A stretch of DNA of 64,000 bases from Flagellimonas sp. MMG031 (GTDB lineage: Bacteria; Bacteroidota; Bacteroidia; Flavobacteriales; Flavobacteriaceae): NCBI RefSeq assembly GCF_040112705.1, contig NZ_CP157804.1, positions 1,730,001 to 1,794,000 on the forward strand, read 5' to 3'. Below, in pieces: positions 8,297 to 17,188 of the stretch (position 1 is its first letter; each line of letters opens with the position of its first letter). The notes under the pieces were generated by a model. The model was not told where the DNA came from and made no database searches. It worked only from the letters and a program-made list of their open reading frames with translations. A program made the translations under genes and the position numbers.

Positions 8297-9580
8297 ATGG
8301 CTGTTTTAGAGCATTTAACATCGCAGCAAGCGATAGATTTGGAAAACAAGTACGGAGCACACAACTATCACCCACTACCCGTGGTCTTGAGCAAGGGCGA
8401 CGGTGTCCATGTGTGGGATGTGGAAGGAAAGCAATACTACGATTTTCTTTCTGCGTATTCTGCCGTAAACCAAGGTCACTGTCATCCCAAAATTATCGGG
8501 GCCATGATGGAGCAGGCAAAAACCTTGACCTTGACCTCCCGTGCATTTTACAACGATATGTTGGGCAAATTTGAGAAGTACGCTACGGAGACTTTTAATT
8601 TTGACAAGTTGTTGCCCATGAATACGGGTGCGGAAGCGGTAGAGACCGCTTTGAAAATTTGTAGAAGATGGGCTTACAGCAAAAAGGGAATTCCGGAAAA
8701 CCAAGCCCAGATCATTGTTTGCGAGAATAATTTTCATGGTAGAACCACTACAATCATTTCTTTTTCCAATGACGAGGTGGCGCGTGATAATTACGGTCCT
8801 TACACCGAAGGGTTTATCCGAATTGAGTATGATAATCTGACCGCTTTGGAGAATGCCCTAAAAAGCAATCCCCATGTAGCTGGTTTCTTAGTGGAACCCA
8901 TTCAGGGCGAAGCAGGTGTTTATGTACCTTCGGAGGGTTATTTAAAAGGTGCCAAGGCCCTTTGCGAAAAATATAATGTCCTTTTTATTGCCGATGAAGT
9001 GCAAACAGGTATTGCCAGAACGGGACGTTTGCTGGCCACCTGTGGCAATTGCAGCTGTGCGGACAAAAACTGTAGCGGCACACCAGAGGTGAAACCCGAT
9101 ATTTTGATTTTAGGGAAGGCCCTTTCCGGCGGTGTTTATCCAGTATCTGCCGTATTGGCCAACGACCCCATTATGGAAGTGATCACGCCAGGGAGCCACG
9201 GAAGCACTTTTGGTGGAAATCCTGTTGCGGCAGCTGTGGGCATGGCTGCTTTGGAAGTGGTCAAAGAAGAAAGCCTGGCCGAGAATGCAGCAACCTTGGG
9301 AGAACTTTTCCGTGAGGAGCTGAACAAGTTCATCCCCGAATGTGATTTGGTGGTGAAGGTTCGCGGACGTGGGCTGCTCAACGCCATCGTCATCAACGAT
9401 TCGGAGGATAGTTCCACGGCATGGGACATTTGTATGGCACTCAAGGAAAATGGCCTATTGGCCAAGCCTACCCACGGAAACATCATTCGGTTTGCGCCAC
9501 CTTTGGTGATGAACCGCGAGCAATTGCTGGATTGTGTGTCTATTATTATTAAGACACTGAAAGAGTTTAAAAGGAGTTAA
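8297..9580 (+). CDS. rocD: Ornithine aminotransferase (ornithine--oxo-acid transaminase)
   Basis: 427 aa, class III PLP-dependent aminotransferase. It converts ornithine and 2-oxoglutarate to glutamate-5-semialdehyde and glutamate, linking arginine and proline metabolism. Visible landmarks: NTGAEAVETALK (about 109-120), the PLP-contacting DEVQTG at 233-238 and the Schiff-base Lys274 in LGKALSGG. Between them is an inserted Cys cluster (Cys249, 252, 254, 259; CxxCxCxxxxC) that the Bacillus-type enzyme lacks. The gene stands alone with a strong terminator behind it. Annotation is firm; the role of the Cys cluster is unknown. Confidence 0.93.
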   Translation: MAVLEHLTSQQAIDLENKYGAHNYHPLPVVLSKGDGVHVWDVEGKQYYDFLSAYSAVNQGHCHPKIIGAMMEQAKTLTLTSRAFYNDMLGKFEKYATETFNFDKLLPMNTGAEAVETALKICRRWAYSKKGIPENQAQIIVCENNFHGRTTTIISFSNDEVARDNYGPYTEGFIRIEYDNLTALENALKSNPHVAGFLVEPIQGEAGVYVPSEGYLKGAKALCEKYNVLFIADEVQTGIARTGRLLATCGNCSCADKNCSGTPEVKPDILILGKALSGGVYPVSAVLANDPIMEVITPGSHGSTFGGNPVAAAVGMAALEVVKEESLAENAATLGELFREELNKFIPECDLVVKVRGRGLLNAIVINDSEDSSTAWDICMALKENGLLAKPTHGNIIRFAPPLVMNREQLLDCVSIIIKTLKEFKRS

Positions 9581-9583
9581 AGA

Positions 9584-9612
9584 AAACTGGGGCTTTTGCC
9601 CCAGTTTTTTTT
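9584..9612 (+). terminator. Rho-independent terminator of rocD
   Basis: A perfect 10 bp stem AAACTGGGGC / GCCCCAGTTT with a TTTT loop, followed by eight T. It begins four bases after the rocD stop codon and overlaps the end of the convergent protease gene. Confidence 0.9.
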
Positions 9613-10687
9613 ATTGTTCTTTTGATTCTATGGACATTTCACACCCAAAGGAGTCGGCAAAAAAGTTGTCCAAGTCATCAGCTTTCAGCGCTAAATTCTT
9701 AATGTTTTCTTTGATTTTTTCGGCATAATCGGTGAAAATATCAGAAAGATGCACCCGATAGGAGAGATAGATTTGGTTATCATGAATACCTAGATAATAA
9801 GGTTCCACGTTGCTTTCCATTAAATGGTTCAGTAGTTCTTCAAGATTTTGTTTTGGTAGATGATTCATGGGTGATGTGGCCACCAAGTAGTCTCTTTTAA
9901 AGACGAATATGCGAACCAATGCGCTCCCTTGGTGAAACTCCCAATAATCCCTTCCTGCCCTCCCCAAAACTGGGTTGATTCCTAAATCCTCTAGGGCACC
10001 TTCCACAAACTTTGCAAAGTCACTTTTTTCAAATTCTTCCCAAATGGATATATCCAAATGGTTGCCACAATGGGCACAAAACTCCGATTCTTTGTAGGTA
10101 TAATTGTCACAGGAGTTACACTTTACATTGAATGTTGTTTGGTTGGGTAAATGGGAAAAGTCATTCAACTCCTTGATCAAGTCAGTATGCTTTATCCCAA
10201 AGCCCACATTGTCCGCATTGGTGAACTTTGACGTAGTTACCCCTACAAGAACCCCAGCTTCGTTCAGCATGGGACCCCCGGAGTTCCCAGGGTTTACTGC
10301 GGCATCCGTTTGGACATAGCTTCTGCTCCCCATGGGTTGGTTTGGCGACGATACGATCCCTTCTGTAATCGTATAGGGCATTCCAAATGGATATCCGTTA
10401 ATAAATACTTTTTGGGTGTTTACAATCTGAATTTCCTCTTGAAGGGAAATGTCCGTGTTGGTGTTGGTAAACCCTTCTATGCTCAAAAAGGCCAAGTCGA
10501 CCTCTGGGTTCACCATCACTACCTGTGCAACATGCCTGTCTTTTTTATAATCTTCTACGGCAACTGTCTTTTCTCCTTTTACCACATGATAATTGGTGAT
10601 GATGTGATTTTGCCCGTTGACCGTAAAACCGCTTCCTGTACCCGAAGCGGTCACAATTTTGTAAACCGATTTTCTAATATTTTCCAT
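9611..10687 (-). CDS. Cytoplasmic trypsin-like serine protease with zinc ribbon and YbjN-like tail
   Basis: 358 aa, no signal peptide. Residues 1-175 are an HtrA/trypsin-type (S1C) protease domain with a complete triad: His34 (TNYHVV), Asp64 (PEVDLAFL) and Ser136 (NPGNSGGP). A zinc ribbon follows (Cys190, 193, 204, 207). Residues about 220-358 resemble the YbjN fold (SALVRIFVFKRDYLVATSP, then a long final helix). There is no PDZ domain, unlike DegP/DegQ. The upstream gene (10704-11876) ends 16 bp before this one and appears to share the YbjN-like domain, so the two likely form a functional unit. Substrate and role are unknown. The protease reading is secure, the tail domain moderate. Confidence 0.8.
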   Translation of the reverse strand: MENIRKSVYKIVTASGTGSGFTVNGQNHIITNYHVVKGEKTVAVEDYKKDRHVAQVVMVNPEVDLAFLSIEGFTNTNTDISLQEEIQIVNTQKVFINGYPFGMPYTITEGIVSSPNQPMGSRSYVQTDAAVNPGNSGGPMLNEAGVLVGVTTSKFTNADNVGFGIKHTDLIKELNDFSHLPNQTTFNVKCNSCDNYTYKESEFCAHCGNHLDISIWEEFEKSDFAKFVEGALEDLGINPVLGRAGRDYWEFHQGSALVRIFVFKRDYLVATSPMNHLPKQNLEELLNHLMESNVEPYYLGIHDNQIYLSYRVHLSDIFTDYAEKIKENIKNLALKADDLDNFFADSFGCEMSIESKEQ

Positions 10688-10703
10688 GTTATCCTCTATG
10701 TGG

Positions 10704-11876
10704 TTAGCTAAATAATTTTGAAAAGAAACCTTTTCCTTTTTTTGTGGATGAAGTGGTACTTACCGTTCCATCCAAAAACGCATAATATGTGCTGAGCAAA
10801 AGGGGACGAGCTTCATCCAGATTTTTGCCTGATACCTTTTCAAGTACATCGTAAATGGCATTTTGGTGGTGCTCCTCCATATTATAATCGTAAATCATTT
10901 TTAAAAAAGCGGACTGAAGGTAATAGCAGAGCATCAACTGATTGTTTTCCTTAACATAGCGCTCCACATAGGTCTCCATACTTTTTGCGTGGTTCTGCAA
11001 AACTTCGGTAGAACTTCTCCACTTTAAGGAAATCAATGACTCTGCATGATACATATCCTGCAAAAATTCCTCCTTGGACTTTGCAAGTAGCTTCTGCATA
11101 AAGTTTGTTCCTTTATCGATCCTAAAGTTGAAATCAATTTGACCATTGAAGAGATTGGATACATATTCTTCCAACTTGGTTCGCAGCGTTCCATGAACGC
11201 AGGGCATATTCACGATTTTTAGAAGGGACAATACGGTAATATCCCATTGATAATCGTTCCATCTTTTCTCCTTGAACTCCTTGCTGTACTTCTCATAGTC
11301 CTCCAAAACCTCCTGAATCTGTTGCCAAACGGTATCTTTTTCGTCTTCGGATAAGGGGGTAGTCTTAGGGGTGGTGAAGAATTCAGCCTGATATTTTTCT
11401 ATAAATTCATCGTCATAGTCATCAGAATACACACTTATTTCCCTCAATACATCGTACACTTTGTAAGGTTGGCAAAGTGCAATTGGGGTTTCATACTCAA
11501 ACCACAAAACGTCTTGTTTCCGACGTATTTGGGCTAGGGTCAACGGATTGAAATTGATTTCCGCCACTTTTCTAAATAGCGGAACCTTGTTGGTGTTCTC
11601 CGTGATTTTTACAAAGGGGGCCTTCACTGAAAACATATCCTGCGATATGGAGATACGTATTTCTGCTGAACCTTGCCCATGAACAATTTGGAGGTCATCG
11701 TTCAAAGAATGGTTTTGCAATACATCCGAATTGATGTAATTGATGGTTTCCAATAGGGCTTGCCTGTAATTTTTGGCATCGTAGGCATCCATTGCCTTAC
11801 TCCAGTAAGATACATCCATACGCGGACTACCCTTGCTTTTTATAGGTCTGGAGAACCTAGGAAGTACATGTGACAT
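10704..11876 (-). CDS. Uncharacterised partner protein of the trypsin-like protease
   Basis: 390 aa, no signal peptide or membrane helix. I do not recognise a named family. Residues about 22-58 form a short TPR-like helical pair (YWSKAMDAYDAKNYRQALLE). Residues about 60-165 look like a YbjN-type alpha/beta domain, comparable with the tail of the neighbouring protease. Residues about 175-370 are mostly helical. The C-terminus is a Ser/Thr/Lys linker ending in the hydrophobic basic tail GKGFFSKLFS, which could be a docking peptide or membrane-binding helix. First gene of a two-gene unit with the protease. An imperfect possibility is that it regulates or presents substrates to it (inference). 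Confidence 0.7.
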   Translation of the reverse strand: MSHVLPRFSRPIKSKGSPRMDVSYWSKAMDAYDAKNYRQALLETINYINSDVLQNHSLNDDLQIVHGQGSAEIRISISQDMFSVKAPFVKITENTNKVPLFRKVAEINFNPLTLAQIRRKQDVLWFEYETPIALCQPYKVYDVLREISVYSDDYDDEFIEKYQAEFFTTPKTTPLSEDEKDTVWQQIQEVLEDYEKYSKEFKEKRWNDYQWDITVLSLLKIVNMPCVHGTLRTKLEEYVSNLFNGQIDFNFRIDKGTNFMQKLLAKSKEEFLQDMYHAESLISLKWRSSTEVLQNHAKSMETYVERYVKENNQLMLCYYLQSAFLKMIYDYNMEEHHQNAIYDVLEKVSGKNLDEARPLLLSTYYAFLDGTVSTTSSTKKGKGFFSKLFS

Positions 11877-11896
11877 TAGTATAGGTTAAGAATTAA

Positions 11897-11910
11897 CAAA
11901 TCAAGATTTG
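11897..11910. promoter_or_regulatory. Small inverted repeat upstream of the protease module
   Basis: CAAATC-AA-GATTTG is a perfect 6 bp inverted repeat 20 bp before the ATG at 11876. It could be an operator of the two-gene module or chance in AT-rich DNA. Confidence 0.3.
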
Positions 11911-12032
11911 GGTGAGGTTGATTTGTCGTTCTTTAGAGGTTGAAGAAAAACGATGTCACAATATCGTGTTTTTTTTCAAAATCAACACCATGTAAATGTA
12001 TGAAAGCCAATGTTACGAGTGGTGAAACCCAA

Positions 12033-13085
12033 CTAGCTAACTGCAGCTTCCACCAAACGAAGCTGCTTTTTGTAGGCATTGAGCCTAGCTTTGATTCCAA
12101 TGGGGAGCGTGCTGTTCTGTGGAATATGTCCAAAACTCATCCCATACACCGCGGGAATGCCCAAAGGTGCAATCCTGTCCGTTATCACTTCTTTAAGGGT
12201 GAAATTATCAGTGGTCCGTTTGCGGTCGCATCCTTTGCATACCCCAAATACAATTCCCTTGGCTTTTAAAAAGGTGTCCACTTGGGTGAGTTGGGTCAGC
12301 ATACGGTCGATTCGGTAGGGAGCTTCCTCCACATCTTCCAAAAAAACGATACGGTCGGTGAAATCAATTTCATAAGGGGTGCCTATCATAGCCGTTACCA
12401 ACGATAAACTTCCGCCAACGAGTTCACCCTCTGCCGTTCCGGGTGTAATGGTGTACCTGTAATATTCACTGTTTCGGTACTGTTTGGGGTCTTCCAGAAT
12501 GGCATTTTTAATGGGAAGCACTTCTTGGGGCTCCATTAAAACTTTTTTGAAATAGGCTTGGCTATACTCATCGTCCAATGTTTTGCCCACGGGTCCATGA
12601 AAGCAAACAAGTCCTGTCTTTTTATAAAAGGTGTTGATAAGCGCGGTGATATCGCTAAAGCCAATAAATGCCTTAGGGTTGTTGGCAATGGTCTCGTAGT
12701 CCAATAAATCCAAAATTCGGGTACAGCCATAACCTCCTCGGGCACAGAGTATGCCATCAATATCGGGATTGGCAAACATCTCGTTGATGTCCTTCGCCCG
12801 TTCTTCGTCCGTGTTGCTAAAATAGCCGTGATTGCCTTCAATTCGGTCTGTATAAAATGCCTTGAATCCCATTTTTTTTAGGGTATCTACCGCTAGATAT
12901 ATGGACTCCGTATCCAAAGCAAACCCAGGAGCTACCAAGCCAATAGTATCGCCAATTTGTAAGCGTTTGGGCTTTATTTTGGGTAACGGTTTGGCTGTGG
13001 AGGCATGACTCCATCCAGTTTGATGCAAAAGGGTGGCCGCACCAAGGGCAGTGGCCGATTTTAGAAAATTTCTTCTTTTGGACAT
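12033..13085 (-). CDS. Tat-exported LD-carboxypeptidase, peptidase family S66
   Basis: 350 aa. The N-terminus SKRRNFLKSATALGAATLL is a twin-arginine signal. The mature part matches LdcA-type muramoyltetrapeptide carboxypeptidases, which remove the terminal D-Ala from the tetrapeptide of peptidoglycan: RGGYGCTRIL (about 116-125), nucleophile Ser144 in GFSDIT, an acidic stretch FLEDVEEAPYRIDR with the catalytic Glu, and His in FGHIPQNS near the C-terminus. Classical LdcA is cytoplasmic and recycles cell wall; the Tat signal here points to a periplasmic version. Monocistronic by spacing. Family firm, substrate inferred. Confidence 0.88.
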   Translation of the reverse strand: MSKRRNFLKSATALGAATLLHQTGWSHASTAKPLPKIKPKRLQIGDTIGLVAPGFALDTESIYLAVDTLKKMGFKAFYTDRIEGNHGYFSNTDEERAKDINEMFANPDIDGILCARGGYGCTRILDLLDYETIANNPKAFIGFSDITALINTFYKKTGLVCFHGPVGKTLDDEYSQAYFKKVLMEPQEVLPIKNAILEDPKQYRNSEYYRYTITPGTAEGELVGGSLSLVTAMIGTPYEIDFTDRIVFLEDVEEAPYRIDRMLTQLTQVDTFLKAKGIVFGVCKGCDRKRTTDNFTLKEVITDRIAPLGIPAVYGMSFGHIPQNSTLPIGIKARLNAYKKQLRLVEAAVS

Positions 13086-13145
13086 TTATATGGGATTAGG
13101 CACCACAAAGATAAAAATCCAAATAGTTAGATGGAAGAAATGGGA

Positions 13146-14489
13146 TTAATCGCTGCTGCGCTCCTCTCTCCTAAGTTGTCTTTGAATCTTTCTAATGGCC
13201 GATTCAATGGATTTTTCGGGTTCAATGATGTTGTACTCTCCCCAGAAATCGGGGTCAGAGAAACCAGAGGCCTCATCACTTAAGATGACGGATTTACGTA
13301 TCCGTTGGCGATATTTCGGTCTTTCGTCCTTGCCGACCTTTTCCCAGTCGGTAACGGCCATTTCAGCGGTCATGCTGTATTGTGAATTGAACCATTTATC
13401 CGCCCAGTCCACTTTAAATTCCATGAATACGCTGCTGTAGCCATAAAACCATTTTCCGTCTTTTTCCCGGTAATCCACCCGGTAGGATACTTCCGTGGGC
13501 CAAACGTCGACTTTCGCCGGTTTTTTGCGGACAAAAAGTTGTGCGGCCATATCCCTGTCCGTAATGTTCAGTGAAAATATGGCGCCAGTCATAATTTTTT
13601 TGTCCACATCAATATAAATCTCCCCACGATAAAGCGGCTCCAGCACATCTGGTCGCTGGTCAAACTTGATGACATAGATCAATTGATCGTTGGTACGGGT
13701 GGAACGGTCAAATGTGAATTTGTAATCTTCCATCATTTCTTCCGAAAAAATATATTCTGGATACTTCATCAAATCCACATAGAGCGTGTTGTAAGGCCCG
13801 CCTTGCAGTTTAAGGGCCACGGTGTCCAGTTTACTGTAGTCCGTGCTTTTTCTTGCCTTGTAAAGTTCCACGGCATCTTCACGGTTGATATTGTATGGCG
13901 TTTTATACACATTGACCACGGCTTCTGCCAAGGATACATTCTTTCTTCTTCTTTTGATGGTTTCCCGATAGAAGGCTGTCATCAAAGTGGGATCGGTAAA
14001 ATAATTTTCTCCTCTATTTTTCAAGGTTTCCTTAAAGAGTGCCATGGCATCCTTTGGAGCGTTGATGTTCACTTCGGATAATTGGGTCGCGGATACTTCA
14101 AGATAGATTTCGTTCTTTTCGCGTTGCAGGCTTGCAATAGGGATTTGCTTGGTCCTGTAGCCCAAAAAGGAAACGATTACGTTTTTATCAAGGTGTTCCT
14201 TAGGGACCTTTAAAAGGAAGTTGCCCTCCGTGTTGGTAATGGTACTAATATTGGTTCCCTCTACAGTAAGGGTAGCAAAGACCAAGGATTTATTGCTTGA
14301 TTCTTCTTTGACCTCACCGCTATATTCATTGTACTCCACAGGCGAAGCTTCTTCCTGTAAGGCCAGGCCCTGAAAGGGATTGATGAATAGCATGGCCAAT
14401 AGGGCCACAATGGGCAACGAGTTGAGTTTTGGTTTTAAAATCAATGATGGGTTGATAGGTGACATAGGTGCAATTTTCTTTTTTTCCAT
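13146..14489 (-). CDS. Exported protein with carboxypeptidase-regulatory-like domain
   Basis: 447 aa. After a basic N-terminus comes a hydrophobic signal segment (LPIVALLAMLFINPFQGLA). Residues about 52-130 are a CarboxypepD_reg-like beta-sandwich (LVFATLTVEGTN, then TNTEGNFLLKVP and FLGYRTKQ), the module found at the start of TonB-dependent receptors and related envelope proteins. The remainder (TAFYRETIKRRRK, PLYRGEIYIDVDKK) is typical of flavobacterial outer-membrane-associated proteins of unknown role. No TonB plug or beta-barrel follows, so it is not a receptor. The second ATG at 14465 is an alternative start. It is transcribed in the same direction as its neighbours. Confidence 0.75.
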   Translation of the reverse strand: MEKKKIAPMSPINPSLILKPKLNSLPIVALLAMLFINPFQGLALQEEASPVEYNEYSGEVKEESSNKSLVFATLTVEGTNISTITNTEGNFLLKVPKEHLDKNVIVSFLGYRTKQIPIASLQREKNEIYLEVSATQLSEVNINAPKDAMALFKETLKNRGENYFTDPTLMTAFYRETIKRRRKNVSLAEAVVNVYKTPYNINREDAVELYKARKSTDYSKLDTVALKLQGGPYNTLYVDLMKYPEYIFSEEMMEDYKFTFDRSTRTNDQLIYVIKFDQRPDVLEPLYRGEIYIDVDKKIMTGAIFSLNITDRDMAAQLFVRKKPAKVDVWPTEVSYRVDYREKDGKWFYGYSSVFMEFKVDWADKWFNSQYSMTAEMAVTDWEKVGKDERPKYRQRIRKSVILSDEASGFSDPDFWGEYNIIEPEKSIESAIRKIQRQLRREERSSD

Positions 14490-14581
14490 TCTACTAAAGA
14501 TACAAAAAAAAGGACATACCCTTTTTGTTGGATTTCGTTAAAAAACCAAACAATCCTCTACATGTCAACCGTTAAGCCTAC

Positions 14582-17029
14582 CTAGTCTACCATAAAAAGG
14601 GCATTGGCAAAAAATAGTTTTCCGTTTTCCCAAAACCCTCGGAAGAGCGGGTTGTCCACCATGTAGATAACTTGGCCACGGCCGTAGTTTTCCACCCCAT
14701 AAATTAGGGTTTCCGAAATCCGTTTTTGGGCTTCTATGCCGGCAAAACCAGAAAACGGTTTGGTATTTTGCTCCAAGTACACCGCGTTGCCGTTGTCGAG
14801 ATACTCGAATGCGCTGCTGCCCAATTTCAGGGTAAAATAATCTGCACCGTATCCATAGGCCAAAGGATTGGAATTGTCCACCTTTGTTTTAAAGATGGCT
14901 CCTGTAATAGCTCCCTTGATGCGTTCCCTCTCCCAATCTTCATAAGGTTGTGGGGAATTTTCACTGGTATCCCTTTCCATTTTCTTTTGTTTGATTCCGA
15001 AACCATTTTCACCATCAAGGGCATTTATAGAGCCTCCCATGGCTATTATTTTTCCACCTTGGCGTACCCAGCTCTTCAGCTCGGAAAGTTTGTCTTCGTT
15101 GAAATAGTTGCCATAACGCCCGTCGGGCAAAATCAAAATGTGATACTCGTCCAAATCTACCCTATCGGCATATTCATCATCGATTACGGTCAGAGGATAA
15201 TGTAATTGCTGTTCAAAAAAGTGCCAAATTTCCCCAAACCGTAGGGTAGAGGTGGGGCCGCCGGACAAAACGGCTATTTTTGGCTTGGTGATCATTTGTA
15301 TGGATGACGAACCAAAGTCTTTTCCTGAGTCTACAAAACCGGTGCTGGTCGCCGTAAGTTCTTTGTTGAATTTTTGGGCAACGGATTGCAAAGTAGTTAT
15401 AAAATCCTCCTTGTTTTCATTATCACCTTTGGTGATGATCAAGGTGCCGCGATCAAAGGACTTGCCCTCGATGCCAAATGGATGGTCCGCTTTGCGAACC
15501 CGTATGCCCTCTTTGAGCAATGCTGCCAAAAAGCGGGCATCTTCCATGCTGTTCCAATCCGCGAGATAGGCATAGCTCCCACTGTTGATGTTGGAACTTG
15601 CCATGGACTGTTGTACCGATTGCGGGGACACTGTGGAAGTGGAAGCAATAGCATCCAATCCGTATGCATAAGGGAGCGACCACGCAGTAATGTCGTACGT
15701 CAATGAATCCGAAAGTTTGGCATTGGGCTCGAACAGTACTTTTACCAAGGTTCCTTTGGGTTGATCTGTAGATACAACCATGCCGTTTTTATTGATGGTC
15801 AGGCTACCTGTATTTCCAGAACTATAGCTGTGTCCTTTGTAAGAACCACTCTCAAGGTCACCGTATGCAATATTGTGTTTTTCCAAAAGGGATTTAAGGG
15901 CGTCCAATTTGTCTTTATCTCCTCGTAACACATAACTCTTGTACTTAAATGCCTTGTTTTGGTGGAATTTTCTAAACTCTTCGTTGAGTTTTTGTGCATT
16001 TTGGGAAGATACCTCTACGGTGGAAAGTCCCGTCGTAAAGTGGTGGGCAATCCGGTCTTTCAAGGTCAAGGTATCGCCAATGGAGGTGATAATGCCCAAT
16101 CCGGCCCTGCCGCTACCACCTTGTTCGTAGGTCATCCCAATGGAACCATTGTACATAGGGTAGGTGTCCCCATAACTTGGATACAATAGGTCAAATACCT
16201 CTTTAGTAAAATAGAACCAACCATTGGCATCAAAATATTTGGCATGGTTTCTACCCAAGGTCACTTGAAAATCACGTTGGAAATCCGTTATCACTTCGTG
16301 ATAGGGCTCTGCGGCCGGTGCAAAATAATAGGGATTGTCCACACCTTGCTCATGGAAATCGACATGAACATGTGGCATCCATTGGTTGAACACCTTGAGA
16401 CGCTGCTGGCTTTCCACCTGCGTTAACCAGGCCCAGTCCCGGTTCAAATCGAACATATAGTGATTGCTCCTGCCGCTCCACCAACCCTCATGGTGTTCCT
16501 TGCTGTTCGGGTCCACTTGGTAAGGGGTATTTTTGAATTGATTGTACCAGTTGCTGTAACGGTCCCGGCCATCTGGATTGATACACGGGTCCATGATGAC
16601 CACGGTGTTTTCCAAATAGGAACTTTTATTGGTCAACAATTCGTAAATGGTCTTCATGGAAGCTTCGGTGCTTACACTTTCGTTACCGTGCACATTATAG
16701 CTTAACCACACAATAGCCTTGTTTGAATTTCCAGTGCCCTCGGTATCCTTTAAGTGCTCCTGACGGATGTTCTCCAGATTGGAAAGGTTTTCCGCTGAGG
16801 ATACATAGGCCAGAATTAAAGGTCTCCTCTCATTGGTTTGCCCATAAACCGTAAGTTTTACCCTATCAGGGGCGGCTTCGGCCAAGTATTCGTAGTAATC
16901 CACCACTTCGTGATGACGACTGAATTGTGTCCCGAGTTCGTATCCCAAAAATTCTGATGGGGATTTTAATTGTTGTGCAGATACCGAAACGGCTACTAAA
17001 AGAGCGAGAGAAAATAAAAATCTGGTCAT
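14582..17029 (-). CDS. Secreted M14 family zinc carboxypeptidase
   Basis: 815 aa from the ATG at 17029; the longer frame would begin at a TTG and precede the signal peptide. Signal FLFSLALLVAVSVSAQ is followed by an M14 zinc-peptidase domain: VHGNESVS gives the HxxE zinc ligands at about residue 110, DPCINPDGRDRY is the next conserved block, and VDFHEQG is the third zinc ligand region. The C-terminal 400 residues contain a glutamine-amidotransferase-like segment (ILPDGRYGNYFNEDKL, KIIAMGGSINAL), as in many large Bacteroidetes M14 proteins. It should trim peptides outside the cytoplasm. Specificity unknown. Confidence 0.88.
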   Translation of the reverse strand: MTRFLFSLALLVAVSVSAQQLKSPSEFLGYELGTQFSRHHEVVDYYEYLAEAAPDRVKLTVYGQTNERRPLILAYVSSAENLSNLENIRQEHLKDTEGTGNSNKAIVWLSYNVHGNESVSTEASMKTIYELLTNKSSYLENTVVIMDPCINPDGRDRYSNWYNQFKNTPYQVDPNSKEHHEGWWSGRSNHYMFDLNRDWAWLTQVESQQRLKVFNQWMPHVHVDFHEQGVDNPYYFAPAAEPYHEVITDFQRDFQVTLGRNHAKYFDANGWFYFTKEVFDLLYPSYGDTYPMYNGSIGMTYEQGGSGRAGLGIITSIGDTLTLKDRIAHHFTTGLSTVEVSSQNAQKLNEEFRKFHQNKAFKYKSYVLRGDKDKLDALKSLLEKHNIAYGDLESGSYKGHSYSSGNTGSLTINKNGMVVSTDQPKGTLVKVLFEPNAKLSDSLTYDITAWSLPYAYGLDAIASTSTVSPQSVQQSMASSNINSGSYAYLADWNSMEDARFLAALLKEGIRVRKADHPFGIEGKSFDRGTLIITKGDNENKEDFITTLQSVAQKFNKELTATSTGFVDSGKDFGSSSIQMITKPKIAVLSGGPTSTLRFGEIWHFFEQQLHYPLTVIDDEYADRVDLDEYHILILPDGRYGNYFNEDKLSELKSWVRQGGKIIAMGGSINALDGENGFGIKQKKMERDTSENSPQPYEDWERERIKGAITGAIFKTKVDNSNPLAYGYGADYFTLKLGSSAFEYLDNGNAVYLEQNTKPFSGFAGIEAQKRISETLIYGVENYGRGQVIYMVDNPLFRGFWENGKLFFANALFMVD

Positions 17030-17160
17030 GCTTGGGTTAATTGGTTCGACCAAATCTACTAATAAATTGAGCCAGATGCCTAATTTTTTGAATGGTTGGA
17101 GTATAAAATTGTGTAAAATTCAATTAACGTATTTTTAGGAACAGAAAAAAAGAAGAGACT

Positions 17161-17168
17161 TATCTTTG
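17161..17168 (+). promoter_or_regulatory. -7 promoter box of bshC
   Basis: TATCTTTG fits TAnnTTTG and lies 20 nt before the bshC ATG. No clear -33 TTG is present. Confidence 0.45.
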
Positions 17169-17188
17169 AACACCACATTAGCGATTGA

